From positions 1 through 25,047 of the forward strand of contig URMZ01000027.1 in the NCBI GenBank assembly GCA_900549025.1: a stretch of DNA of 25,047 nt, read 5' to 3'. Under the pieces are notes generated by a model. It saw nothing but the letters and a program-made list of their open reading frames with translations. It was not told the origin of the DNA and searched no databases. Positions 16,307 to 23,589 of the stretch are shown here, piece by piece (within the stretch, counting starts at the first letter, position 1; each line of letters starts with the position of its first letter). The stretch comes from an uncultured Collinsella sp. (lineage in GTDB: Bacteria > Actinomycetota > Coriobacteriia > Coriobacteriales > Coriobacteriaceae). The translations under genes were made by a program, and so were the position numbers.

Positions 16307-16336
16307 GATCCCTTGGGGACGGAGGAAAACGGATCA
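16306..16336. repeat. Small inverted repeat TGATCC...GGATCA
   Basis: TGATCC (16306-16311) and GGATCA (16331-16336) are perfect inverted 6-mers around a purine-rich 19-nt spacer (CTTGGGGACGGAGGAAAAC). It lies between a terminator and the end of the nuclease gene. It may be a dispersed intergenic repeat; one copy alone cannot show this. Confidence 0.3.
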
Positions 16337-16365
16337 TGTTAGGTTTTGGGGCAGCTTGGTCGGCC

Positions 16366-17346
16366 CTAGTCTCCCGAGGCCTGATTGCGGCCGGTGGCGT
16401 AGTCGATCTGCACGTGCGGCTGCAGGTTGTAGCAGTACACGTGGAAGCAGAGGGTCTTGCCGTGGTCCTCGACCGATTGCGCCTCAAGGCGCACGCCGCG
16501 GCAGACAAGTTCCTCTTCGTTGTACATGGGCGTGACGCGATAGAGCACATGGTTGCCCGTATCGCGAATATAGTTGAGAATCTGCTCTTCAAACGGTAGC
16601 ATGCCCGTCTCGTTGAGATAGCGCGTGCCGGTGAGGAGATTCTTGCGGTTGGCGTTTTCGCCGCAGAGCGACCAGGCGATGAGGTGGCAGCGGTTGTAGA
16701 GGCTCTGGCCCGGGATAAAGTCGTAGCGCTGCTGGCGCCATCCAGCGGGATGGATACGCGAGATATCGCCGCGCTCGCCTTGACCGAGTGATTCGGGGCC
16801 CACGCAGGCGAGCGCTTTGCGGGTGCGGCCCAGGCTGTCGAGCTTGGAGAACTTCTTAAAGCAACCCTCTTCTGTAGCGCGCTCGTATTCATCGAGCGTG
16901 AATGACGGCGTGCCGAGCGGGTGCGTGCTATCGGCGCGCAGGGCAACATAGGGGTTACCCGCGTAGTCAGGAATGCTGCTGAGATATACGCCACGGGCGC
17001 GGTCGAGGTCGGGGTTTTCGACCTCGTCGATGGGGGTGGCGCTGTTTGCGGATGCGTCGTCACCGGTGTCGGTTGCGGCGGAATCGGAGCCATCGCCAGA
17101 GTCTTGGCTATTTTGAGAGTCCGAGGAGCTCGCTGTTCCCGATTCGAGCCGGGCAACCAGGTCCGCTTCGTCGTCGGTACGGCTGGGACTCTCGTTTTGT
17201 TTTTCGGCCAGGGCCGCCGCCTGCTCATCACTTTGCGGCGAGAGCAGTCTGGGCGCCCCGTCGAGCGATCCCGTAAACAGCGCAAACCCCAGCACCACGG
17301 CGGTGCCGATGGAAAGTACTTGCTTGTAGATGGACTTGCGCGACAT
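16366..17346 (-). CDS. Membrane-anchored DNA/RNA non-specific endonuclease (DNA-entry nuclease type)
   Basis: This 326-residue protein has a short N-terminal hydrophobic segment (about 10-27), so it is probably anchored or secreted. A Ser/Asp/Gly-rich low-complexity linker spans about 69-102 and the nuclease domain about 118-320. The beta-beta-alpha-metal core is recognised in LYNRCHLIAWSLCGENANRK (216-235), with H221 as the predicted general base and the N of ENANRKN as metal ligand. LLTGTRYLNETGMLPFE follows, then HVLYRVTP. These motifs match DNA-entry nucleases of Gram-positives, where the usual DRGH is NRCH. It would degrade extracellular DNA. The start follows CAGGAG. No competence genes are nearby, so a role in uptake is not shown; nutrient scavenging is equally likely. 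Confidence 0.88.
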   Translation of the reverse strand: MSRKSIYKQVLSIGTAVVLGFALFTGSLDGAPRLLSPQSDEQAAALAEKQNESPSRTDDEADLVARLESGTASSSDSQNSQDSGDGSDSAATDTGDDASANSATPIDEVENPDLDRARGVYLSSIPDYAGNPYVALRADSTHPLGTPSFTLDEYERATEEGCFKKFSKLDSLGRTRKALACVGPESLGQGERGDISRIHPAGWRQQRYDFIPGQSLYNRCHLIAWSLCGENANRKNLLTGTRYLNETGMLPFEEQILNYIRDTGNHVLYRVTPMYNEEELVCRGVRLEAQSVEDHGKTLCFHVYCYNLQPHVQIDYATGRNQASGD

Positions 17347-17379
17347 GGAGACTCCTGGCTAGTCAATTGGGAATCTACC

Positions 17380-17388
17380 AGTCTAGCA
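17380..17388 (-). promoter_or_regulatory. Candidate extended -10 promoter of the nuclease gene
   Basis: On the minus strand TGCTAGACT resembles the extended -10 form TGnTATAAT and the TGCTAGAAT before hpt. It ends 33 nt before the nuclease ATG. A convincing -35 is absent. Confidence 0.35.
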
Positions 17389-17475
17389 GGTGCCGGCAGA
17401 GGCCGTTCCGCCGAACAAATACTCAAGATTTGGGACAAACGCTACGGATTCATTTGCCTCATATTTGACGTATGA

Positions 17476-18486
17476 CTAGATCGAGGTGGAACCGAGCCAA
17501 TTGAGTTTGCACTCGAGAATACGCTGCTCACCGGGCGTGCTGCTGCCATCGAGTAGCGCGAGGAGCATCTCGGCCGCCTCTCTGCCTTCCTGGTCGACGG
17601 GCTCGATGATCGTGGAGACGGTCGGCGTGGTGAGGTTGGTCCAGTCTTCGCAGTTGAGTCCCAAAAGACCGATTTGCTGCGGAAGTAGATGGGCCATGGG
17701 CTGGAGGGCCTTGTAGACACGGGGAAGTGCCCACTGATTTTGCACGAAGATAAGGGTTCGCTTGGCGGGGTTGAACTTGTATTTAAAGTACTCGGTCAGC
17801 TCACTGACCGACGGCTTGTTGTGGTCGATGGGAATCGCTTTGTAGAACTGTCCGTTCGCTGCCAGTGCCTCGGCATACCCCTGAAAACGCTCCATGCGGG
17901 TGCGCATTTCGGTCATGTTGGCGGCAATGGAAAAGAAATCTTCGTAACCGGCGTCGAGGAGTGCCTGCGTGGCGTTGTACACACCGTCGTAAAGGTTGGT
18001 TTTGATCCAGCTCGTGCCCGGGCTGTAGATGGCCGCGTCAAAAAAGACGACGGGCTTGTCGGCGCGCTTGATGCGGTCATGGACGGCCTTGAAATTTGCC
18101 GTGGGCTGGATGATAAAGCCATCGACGCCCAGCGAGAGCATTTTGTCGACATACATGAGCTCGGTTTCGGGGTTAAAGTTGCTCGTGCAAACGACCGTCT
18201 GGTAGCCCGCGGGGAGCATGACCTGCTCCATGCCGTTGAGGACGAGGCCCGCCCACTTGTTGGTGTTATCCAAAATGATAATGGCGATGACGTGGGTCTG
18301 TTTGCCGGTGAGTGTTTGCGCCTGGGCGTTGGGGACGTATCCCAGCTCCTTGATGACGCGCGCAATCTTTGCCTGCGTCTTCTCGCTAAGCTTTTCTCGT
18401 TTGTCGTTGAGGTAATACGAGACGCTTGCCGTCGAGGTTCCCGCCTCTCGAGCGACGTCTGCGATCGTAACGCGCTGTTTTGCCAC
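17476..18486 (-). CDS. LacI-family transcriptional regulator
   Basis: This 336-residue sugar-responsive regulator has the LacI-type HTH at about residues 5-26 (VTIADVAREAGTSTASVSYY) and the hinge region near 45-58. The periplasmic-binding-protein-like effector domain runs from about 60 to the end. The start is GTG at 18486, set by AAGGAG (complement of 18492-18497); an upstream ATG at 18522 would add 12 residues before the HTH and overlap the Shine-Dalgarno, so it is rejected. It is divergent from the PTS operon and probably represses it by binding the central-CG palindrome at 18712-18725, with a sugar phosphate as inducer. That regulation is inferred from layout. Confidence 0.93.
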   Translation of the reverse strand: MAKQRVTIADVAREAGTSTASVSYYLNDKREKLSEKTQAKIARVIKELGYVPNAQAQTLTGKQTHVIAIIILDNTNKWAGLVLNGMEQVMLPAGYQTVVCTSNFNPETELMYVDKMLSLGVDGFIIQPTANFKAVHDRIKRADKPVVFFDAAIYSPGTSWIKTNLYDGVYNATQALLDAGYEDFFSIAANMTEMRTRMERFQGYAEALAANGQFYKAIPIDHNKPSVSELTEYFKYKFNPAKRTLIFVQNQWALPRVYKALQPMAHLLPQQIGLLGLNCEDWTNLTTPTVSTIIEPVDQEGREAAEMLLALLDGSSTPGEQRILECKLNWLGSTSI

Positions 18487-18708
18487 AGCGACTCCTTCCG
18501 ACAGATGAGCATTTTCCAACATGATGACTTTGAGTCTTGGTGTGGGATGCGCTTCGGTGAGCGACCTTTTCCTTTCATATGAGTATGCAACAAATGCGGT
18601 ATACGGGTGGGGTTGAAATTTGTGACCGGCATGCGCATCTGCCGTCTACCGAGAAAATCAAATACTTCTTGACTTTTGAAATCGAGGGTAAAATCGCAGG
18701 ATTCATTT

Positions 18709-18741
18709 TTGGTTAAACGTATAACTAAATCGCATAACCAA
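18709..18741. promoter_or_regulatory. Candidate LacI-family operator
   Basis: GTTAAACGTATAAC (18712-18725) matches its reverse complement at 12 of 14 positions and has the central CG step typical of LacI-family operators. It overlaps a wider inverted pair TTGGTTA (18709-18715)/TAACCAA (18735-18741). The site lies between the divergent genes, upstream of the likely PTS promoter. Confidence 0.5.
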
Positions 18742-18771
18742 CGCTCTGACCTGCGCATTTACCGAAATAAG

Positions 18772-18801
18772 CTGGCATTAAGAAAAACGAGCACCTATAT
18801 T
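18772..18801 (+). promoter_or_regulatory. Candidate promoter of the PTS operon
   Basis: CTGGCA (18772-18777; four of six to TTGACA) and TATATT (18796-18801; five of six to TATAAT) are 18 bp apart. Transcription from here would give a leader of about 95 nt. Confidence 0.4.
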
Positions 18802-18901
18802 GGTCTTGTCGAAAAGACAGCAAGTCCAAACGGCAGGGGATGCTCCGGAGGCCTCCGCAAACGGTGTCTTGCGCACGCAACTCTATGAAAAGAGGGAAGC
18901 A

Positions 18902-20374
18902 ATGAAGATCGTAGGCGTTGCCGCCTGTACCGTGGGTATCGCCCACACGTATATGGCCCAGAAGGCGATTCAGGATGAATGCGCCGCTCGTGGCATCGAG
19001 TGCAAAGTCGAGGCTCAGGGTGGCTTGGGTATCGAGAACGAGCTGACGCAGGAAGACGTGGATTCCGCCGACCTGGTGCTCGAGTCCGTCGACGTGGGTG
19101 TCGAGAACGAGGATCGTTTTGAGCAGAAGATGGCCGAAGGCAAGTTCCTGAAGGTCGGCACCTCGGATGTAATCGCCGATCCGGTAAAGATCATCGACCA
19201 GGCCATTGAGATCATCAAGGCGACGGGTGGCGCCGTTGACGCGCCCAAGGCCGAGGCCAAGGCAGAGAAGAAGGCCGTCTCCGCTGCCCCGCAGGCTCCG
19301 ACACCGGCGTCCAAGCAGTCTATCTTTGCCGATCCTGGTAAGACGCTGCTCAATGCAATCAATACCGGCGTTTCCTATTTTATCCCCATCGTCGTTATCG
19401 GCGGCGTGTTTCTCGCCTTCTCGCTGGCATCCGGTACCGCCGGCGCCAACGGCATGGAGGTTACGAACCCGCTGATGGTGAGCCTTAACACCATCGGCAT
19501 GGCCGGCATCTCCATGATGATTCCGGTGCTTGCGGCTTACATCTCCTACTCGATGGCCGGCAAGCCCGCGCTCGCCCCCGGTTTTGTCCTGGGCTACCTG
19601 GTCAACAACGCGGTCGTTACCCCTAACGGCAACAGCGTTTCGACCGGCTTCTTGGGCGCCATGATCATGGCGGTCATCTGCGGCTACTTTGTCCGCTGGA
19701 TGAAGACCTGGAAGGTCAACAACACCATCCAGACCATCATGCCCATCCTGATCATCCCGATTCTGACCTCGCTTGTCCTGGGCATGGCCTATATCTATAT
19801 CCTGGCTACGCCGCTTGGCTTTGTGATGGACTGGCTCACCGGCGTGCTCGGCAGCCTGCAGGGCGGTTCCGCCGTTGTCCTGGGTCTGGTCATTGGCGTT
19901 ATGACCGCCTTCGATATGGGTGGCCCCATCAACAAGACCGCCTCGACCTTCACCATGGCCATCATGGCCTCCGGCATCTACGGTCCTAACGGTATGTTCC
20001 GCGTCGCCGTCGCCGTTCCCCCGATCGCCTGTGGCCTCGCTGCGCTCATCGCCAAGAACAAGTTCGATGACGCCGACCGTCAGATGGGCATCTCCGCGCT
20101 GTTCATGGGCTGCATCGGTATTACCGAGGGCGCTATCCCCTTTGCGGTCAAGGACCTCGGTCACACCCTTCCCGGCATTTGCATCGGCTCTGCCGTGGGC
20201 GCGGCGCTTGCCGCCTTCCAGGGCATCGACTGCTACGTCCCGCACGGTGGCTTTATCGTCGCCCTTGCTACCAACAACGTCGCGCTGTTCTGCCTGGACA
20301 TCGTGATTGGCGCCGTGGTCGCCGCTGCAATCCTGATTGCCATGAAGCCCACGCTCGATAAGCAGGCCAAGTAA
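18902..20374 (+). CDS. PTS fructose-family EIIBC component
   Basis: This 490-residue membrane transporter imports and phosphorylates a sugar or polyol. The IIB domain (about 1-100) has the phospho-cysteine C9 in AACTVGIAHTYMAQ; most relatives read CPTGIAHT, so the P-T pair is T-V here. An Ala/Lys/Pro linker (about 108-140) leads to the IIC domain (about 145-490), with many membrane segments and the family motif DMGGPINKTAS. The IIA domain is missing and is supplied by the last gene of the operon, 4.2 kb downstream. The start at 18902 follows GAGGGAA; an upstream ATG at 18800 is unsupported. The substrate is unknown; fructose-family transporters also carry tagatose, mannitol, psicose and other ketoses or polyols. 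Confidence 0.93.
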   Translation: MKIVGVAACTVGIAHTYMAQKAIQDECAARGIECKVEAQGGLGIENELTQEDVDSADLVLESVDVGVENEDRFEQKMAEGKFLKVGTSDVIADPVKIIDQAIEIIKATGGAVDAPKAEAKAEKKAVSAAPQAPTPASKQSIFADPGKTLLNAINTGVSYFIPIVVIGGVFLAFSLASGTAGANGMEVTNPLMVSLNTIGMAGISMMIPVLAAYISYSMAGKPALAPGFVLGYLVNNAVVTPNGNSVSTGFLGAMIMAVICGYFVRWMKTWKVNNTIQTIMPILIIPILTSLVLGMAYIYILATPLGFVMDWLTGVLGSLQGGSAVVLGLVIGVMTAFDMGGPINKTASTFTMAIMASGIYGPNGMFRVAVAVPPIACGLAALIAKNKFDDADRQMGISALFMGCIGITEGAIPFAVKDLGHTLPGICIGSAVGAALAAFQGIDCYVPHGGFIVALATNNVALFCLDIVIGAVVAAAILIAMKPTLDKQAK

Positions 20375-20388
20375 ACCTTTAAGGACTC

Positions 20389-20449
20389 CGGTTGTGCGGA
20401 GGGATGGATTTGACTCCGCACAACCGCCCCTACACAACAAAATCCATCC
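20389..20449 (+). promoter_or_regulatory. A-B-A'-B' structured spacer (hairpin with loop complementary downstream)
   Basis: CGGTTGTGCGGAG (20389-20401) pairs perfectly over 13 bp with CTCCGCACAACCG (20414-20426). The 12-nt loop contains GGATGGATTT (20402-20411), which is exactly complementary to AAATCCATCC (20440-20449). This order allows a kissing or pseudoknot-like fold, though zero nucleotides between the first two strands would limit its full length. No T-tract follows, so it is not a standard terminator. It lies between the EIIBC stop and the next Shine-Dalgarno. Confidence 0.7.
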
Positions 20450-20518
20450 GTACTGATAGGGCCCGCATCTGGGTCCCAGGGAACTTTTGCCAAAAATCCT
20501 CTGGAGAAGGAGAACAAA

Positions 20519-21793
20519 ATGTCCAACCTCACCATCCGTCAGGCCGTTCAGGGCATGCTCAAGCTGCAGGATAGCGGCGATCACGCAACCATGGTCGGCA
20601 TTGGCCCCATGAGCCCCAACCTGATTCAGGCCGTGTTCGAGCTTGCCAAGGACGAGGATTTCCCGCCCATGTTTATCGCCAGCCGCAACCAGGTCGATAT
20701 GGACGAGATGGGCGCCGGCTACGTCAACGGTTGGGACCAGACGCGCTTTGCCGCCGACATCAAGAAGGTCGCCGACGAGGTGGGTTACACCGGTCCGTAC
20801 TACCTGTGCCGCGATCACGGCGGTCCGTGGCAGCGCGACGAGGAGCGTAACGCCCACCTGCCCGAGGACGAGGCCATGGAGCTCGCCCGCAAGTCCTTCG
20901 TCGCCGACATGGAGGCAGGCTTTGACCTGCTGATGGTCGACCCCACCAAGGACCCCTATCAGATCGGCAAGGTTATTCCGCTCGACGTGGTGCTTCGCCG
21001 CACGATCGATCTTATCGACTACCTTGAGCAGTACCGTCGCGAGCATAACCTGCCCGAGGTTGCCTATGAGGTCGGTACCGAGGAGACCAATGGCGGCTTG
21101 ACCTCTACCGATAAGTACGAGGAGTTCATTTCTCAGCTGCAGCCCGAGCTCGAGAAGCGCGGCTGCCCCATGCCCACCTTTATCGTCGGCCAGACCGGTA
21201 CGCTCACCCGTTGGACCGAGCAGGTCGGTCATTACAACTTCAAGAATGCCCGCGAGCTCGCCGACATGGCTAAGCGCTACGGCGTGGGCCTGAAGGAGCA
21301 CAACGCCGACTATCTGGATGACGCGACGCTGCTCGAGCACATCCCGGCTCACGTGACGGCCTCCAATGTCGCCCCTCAGTACGGCACCGAGGAGACCCGC
21401 GCTTACCTCAAGCTCTGCGCTACCGAGCAGATTCTGGTCGACAACGGCCTGTGCGATGATCCCTCCGACCTGTATCACACGCTGCTGGTCAAGGCTATCA
21501 AGACCGAGCGTTGGCGCAAGTGGATGACCGGCGACGATGTCAACCTGCAGGTTGACGACATTCTGGCCGACGACGAGCTCAGCCTGAAGATTCTGGATGT
21601 CTCCGGCCACTACGCGTTCAACGATCCCGAGGTCAAGGAGCAGGTCGAGAAGCTCTATCGCAACCTCGCTGCCCAGGACATCGACGGCAAGCGCTTTGTG
21701 ATCGAGCACATCAAGCGCCCGATCAAGCAGTACGTCGTCGGTCTTAACCTCAAGGGCGTCACGAGCCGCATCGAGAAGGCCCTCGAGGACTAA
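20519..21793 (+). CDS. GatZ/KbaZ-like protein (tagatose-bisphosphate aldolase non-catalytic subunit family)
   Basis: This 424-residue TIM-barrel protein belongs to the GatZ/KbaZ family. Family motifs are seen in order: IASRNQVD (53-60, like E-A-T-x-N-Q-V-N/D), a G-Y-x-N-G-W region (67-72), RDHGGPWQR (98-106, like G-D-H-L-G-P), YEVGTEETNGG (183-193) and KEHNADYLDD (259-268, like F-E-A-H-S-T-D-Y). In E. coli the family member stabilises the GatY/KbaY aldolase, but no such partner is encoded here. Some proteins annotated this way act alone as ketose-phosphate 4-epimerases, a plausible role here. AGAAGGAG lies 6 nt before the ATG. Next in the operon is transaldolase, after a spacer of about 220 nt with two hairpins. 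Confidence 0.85.
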   Translation: MSNLTIRQAVQGMLKLQDSGDHATMVGIGPMSPNLIQAVFELAKDEDFPPMFIASRNQVDMDEMGAGYVNGWDQTRFAADIKKVADEVGYTGPYYLCRDHGGPWQRDEERNAHLPEDEAMELARKSFVADMEAGFDLLMVDPTKDPYQIGKVIPLDVVLRRTIDLIDYLEQYRREHNLPEVAYEVGTEETNGGLTSTDKYEEFISQLQPELEKRGCPMPTFIVGQTGTLTRWTEQVGHYNFKNARELADMAKRYGVGLKEHNADYLDDATLLEHIPAHVTASNVAPQYGTEETRAYLKLCATEQILVDNGLCDDPSDLYHTLLVKAIKTERWRKWMTGDDVNLQVDDILADDELSLKILDVSGHYAFNDPEVKEQVEKLYRNLAAQDIDGKRFVIEHIKRPIKQYVVGLNLKGVTSRIEKALED

Positions 21794-21798
21794 GTAGT

Positions 21799-21822
21799 TC
21801 CGGCGTTTTGACAAACGCCGGA
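21799..21822 (+). other. Intercistronic stem-loop after the GatZ-like gene
   Basis: TCCGGCGTTT (21799-21808) pairs perfectly over 10 bp with AAACGCCGGA (21813-21822) around a TGAC loop, starting 5 nt after the stop codon. No T-tract follows. It may protect the upstream message from 3' exonucleases or cause partial termination. Confidence 0.7.
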
Positions 21823-21836
21823 CCGGTCGACGCTGC

Positions 21837-21935
21837 GCGGGCATCTGCCGGGCAATCTGGCGCTCAAGCCGTCGCTCGCGTACCAAAGTACGCGTCGCTC
21901 CTCTTTCGCACCACCTTGCCACGGCAGCTGCCCGC
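21837..21935 (+). repeat. Interspersed hairpin element, copy 2
   Basis: Basal arms GCGGGCATCTGCCGGGCAA (from 21837) and TTGCCACGGCAGCTGCCCGC (ending 21935) pair with few mismatches. The core 21865-21907 is nearly the same as in copy 1 (12318-12361), including apical stem CGCGTAC/GTACGCG and the unpaired CTCCTCTTTC tail. The basal arms differ in sequence from copy 1, yet each pairs with its own partner. It lies between the GatZ-like gene and the transaldolase gene inside a probable operon. Confidence 0.8.
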
Positions 21936-22012
21936 TCGCTGACGTTGGTTCAACCAGTGATTGACCCGTTGTCCTTAGATTGCTAGCTATTCATTTGAAG
22001 GAGTTTTGCACC

Positions 22013-22696
22013 ATGAAGTTCTTTATCGATACCGCCAACCTTGACGAGATCGCCGAGGCCAAGAGCTGGGGTTGCCTTGCCGGCGTCACCACCAACCCGT
22101 CCCTGTACGCCAAGACCGGCGGCAAGCTGGCCGACTTTGAGCCCCATATGCTCAAGATTGCCGAGCTCTGCGAGGGTCTGCCCGTGTCTGCCGAGTCCAC
22201 CGCGACTACTGCCGAGGGCATGATCGAGGAGGGCAAGCGCCTTGCCGCCCTCGCCCCCAACATTGTGGTCAAGCTCCCCGTGTGCGAGGCCGGCCTCGCC
22301 GCCTGCCGCGCCCTGGCCGATGCAGGCGTGCGCGTCAACATGACGCTCGTCTTCTCGCCGACCCAGGCCTTGATGGCCGCCAATGCCGGTGCCCGCTACA
22401 TCAGCCCGTTTGTGGGACGCTTCGACGACATCGCTGAGGACGGTATTTCGCAGCTCGATAACGTTGTGACCTGCATCAAGAACTACGACTGGACCGGTAA
22501 GAACGTCGACGACACCGTCGAGATCATCACCGCATCCGTCCGCACGCCCAATCACGTGACCCAGGCGGCGCTGCTCGGTGCCGATATTGCGACCGTCCCC
22601 ATGGCTGCTCTTAAGAAATGCCTGCATCACCCGCTGACCGACCAGGGCCTTGCCTCGTTCGAGGCCGACTGGAAAAAGGTCGTCGAGGCACAGTAA
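22013..22696 (+). CDS. Transaldolase, MipB/TalC-type
   Basis: This 227-residue small transaldolase-family enzyme transfers a dihydroxyacetone unit between sugar phosphates in the pentose-phosphate pathway. The Schiff-base lysine is K87 in NIVVKLPV. The family opening MKFFIDTANLDEI, then GVTTNPSL (24-31), is clear. VSAES (58-62) and LVFSPTQ (112-118) carry the Glu and Phe that favour transaldolase over fructose-6-phosphate aldolase, whose members have Gln and Tyr there. SPFVGRFDD follows. The start at 22013 follows AAGGAG with about 9 nt spacing. Its place between the GatZ-like and transketolase genes suggests that it recycles fructose 6-phosphate into pentose-phosphate intermediates. Confidence 0.94.
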   Translation: MKFFIDTANLDEIAEAKSWGCLAGVTTNPSLYAKTGGKLADFEPHMLKIAELCEGLPVSAESTATTAEGMIEEGKRLAALAPNIVVKLPVCEAGLAACRALADAGVRVNMTLVFSPTQALMAANAGARYISPFVGRFDDIAEDGISQLDNVVTCIKNYDWTGKNVDDTVEIITASVRTPNHVTQAALLGADIATVPMAALKKCLHHPLTDQGLASFEADWKKVVEAQ

Positions 22697-22706
22697 CGAT
22701 GGTTCT

Positions 22707-22737
22707 GCCGGCCCAGCATTTGTTATGCCGGGCCGGC
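22707..22737 (+). other. Intercistronic stem-loop before transketolase
   Basis: GCCGGCCCAGCAT (22707-22719) pairs with ATGCCGGGCCGGC (22725-22737), 12 of 13 pairs with one A-C mismatch, around a 5-nt loop. It lies between the transaldolase stop and the Shine-Dalgarno of the transketolase gene (AGAGAGGAAA, from 22745). No T-tract follows. Confidence 0.7.
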
Positions 22738-22758
22738 GTGCTCAAGAGAGGAAACTCC

Positions 22759-23589
22759 ATGACCGATCAGGAACTGGCCAAGATTGCCAATGAGGTTCGC
22801 CGCGGTATTGTCACGGGTGTCCACGCCGCCAAGTCGGGGCATCCGGGTGGATCGCTTGGCGCCGCCGACATTATGACCTACCTCTACTTTGAGGAAATGG
22901 ATGTCGACCCGGCGAATCCGAGCCGCGCCGAGCGCGATCGCTTTGTGCTCTCCAAGGGACATTGCGCTCCGGCACTCTATGCCGTGCTCGCCGAACGCGG
23001 GTTCTTTCCCAAGGAGGAGCTCGAGACGCTCCGTCATATCGGCAGCCGCCTGCAGGGCCATCCCAATATGAATGACACTCCGGGCGTCGACATGTCTACC
23101 GGATCGCTCGGTCAGGGTATCTCCGCCGCGGTTGGAATGGCACTCGCCGCAAAGCACTGGGGTGACAGCTACCGCGTCTACACGCTGTTGGGCGACGGCG
23201 AGTGCGAGGAGGGCCAGGTGTGGGAGGCGGCCATGTTCGCCGGCAACCACGACTTGGATAACCTCGTCGCTATCGTCGATCATAATGGCCTGCAAATTGA
23301 CGGCAGTATCGACGAAGTTAACTCTGCTATGCCGCTTGCCGACAAGTTCCGCGCCTTTAAGTGGCATGTGATCGAACTTGCCGACGGTAATGACATGGCG
23401 CAGATTGCCGCCGCCTTTGCCGAGGCCCGCAAAGTGAGCGGCTCGCCCGTGGCCATTATCGCCGAGACGGTGAAGGGCAAGGGCGTCTCCTTTATGGAAA
23501 ACCAGGTGGGCTGGCACGGCAAGGCGCCCAACGATGAACAGTTTGAGCAGGCCATGGCCGAGCTCGCAGCAGCAGGGGAGGAGCTCTAA
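22759..23589 (+). CDS. Transketolase, N-terminal (thiamine-diphosphate binding) subunit
   Basis: This 276-residue half-transketolase carries the pyrophosphate-binding domain. The ThDP/metal motif begins at GDGECEEGQ (145-153) and ends near DHNGLQ (174-179). Other landmarks are KSGHPGGSLG (25-34), KGHCAPALYA (66-75) and STGSLGQGIS (113-122). The protein pairs with the next gene product to form the active enzyme, which moves two-carbon units between sugar phosphates. The start at 22759 follows GAGGAAA; an upstream open frame overlapping transaldolase is not used. Its stop overlaps the next start in TAATG, so the two subunits are translationally coupled. Split transketolases are common in Gram-positives and archaea. 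Confidence 0.96.
   Translation: MTDQELAKIANEVRRGIVTGVHAAKSGHPGGSLGAADIMTYLYFEEMDVDPANPSRAERDRFVLSKGHCAPALYAVLAERGFFPKEELETLRHIGSRLQGHPNMNDTPGVDMSTGSLGQGISAAVGMALAAKHWGDSYRVYTLLGDGECEEGQVWEAAMFAGNHDLDNLVAIVDHNGLQIDGSIDEVNSAMPLADKFRAFKWHVIELADGNDMAQIAAAFAEARKVSGSPVAIIAETVKGKGVSFMENQVGWHGKAPNDEQFEQAMAELAAAGEEL

Larger units (their letters stand above)
18487..18901. promoter_or_regulatory. Divergent control region of lacI-type gene and PTS operon
   Basis: These 415 bp hold no gene and are more AT-rich than the flanks. They contain a LacI-type palindrome (18712-18725), a candidate promoter (18772-18801) and TTGACT at 18669-18674, which lacks a well-spaced -10. A 12-bp perfect palindrome CGGAGGCCTCCG lies at 18846-18857 in the leader, and a tandem AAACGG occurs at 18829 and 18860. 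The final Shine-Dalgarno-like GAGGGAA precedes the EIIBC start. Confidence 0.6.

Noticed and set aside
20389..20426. Rho-independent terminator after EIIBC
   Set aside because: The stem is strong, but CCCCTACAC rather than a T-tract follows, so it is recorded as a structured spacer.
18725..21922. A 1065-codon open frame on the minus strand, antisense to EIIBC and the GatZ-like gene
   Set aside because: It lies fully opposite two well-supported genes; strong GC codon bias removes stops from the opposing frame. The translation has no domain, no coherent start and many His/Asp/Gly repeats typical of shadow frames.
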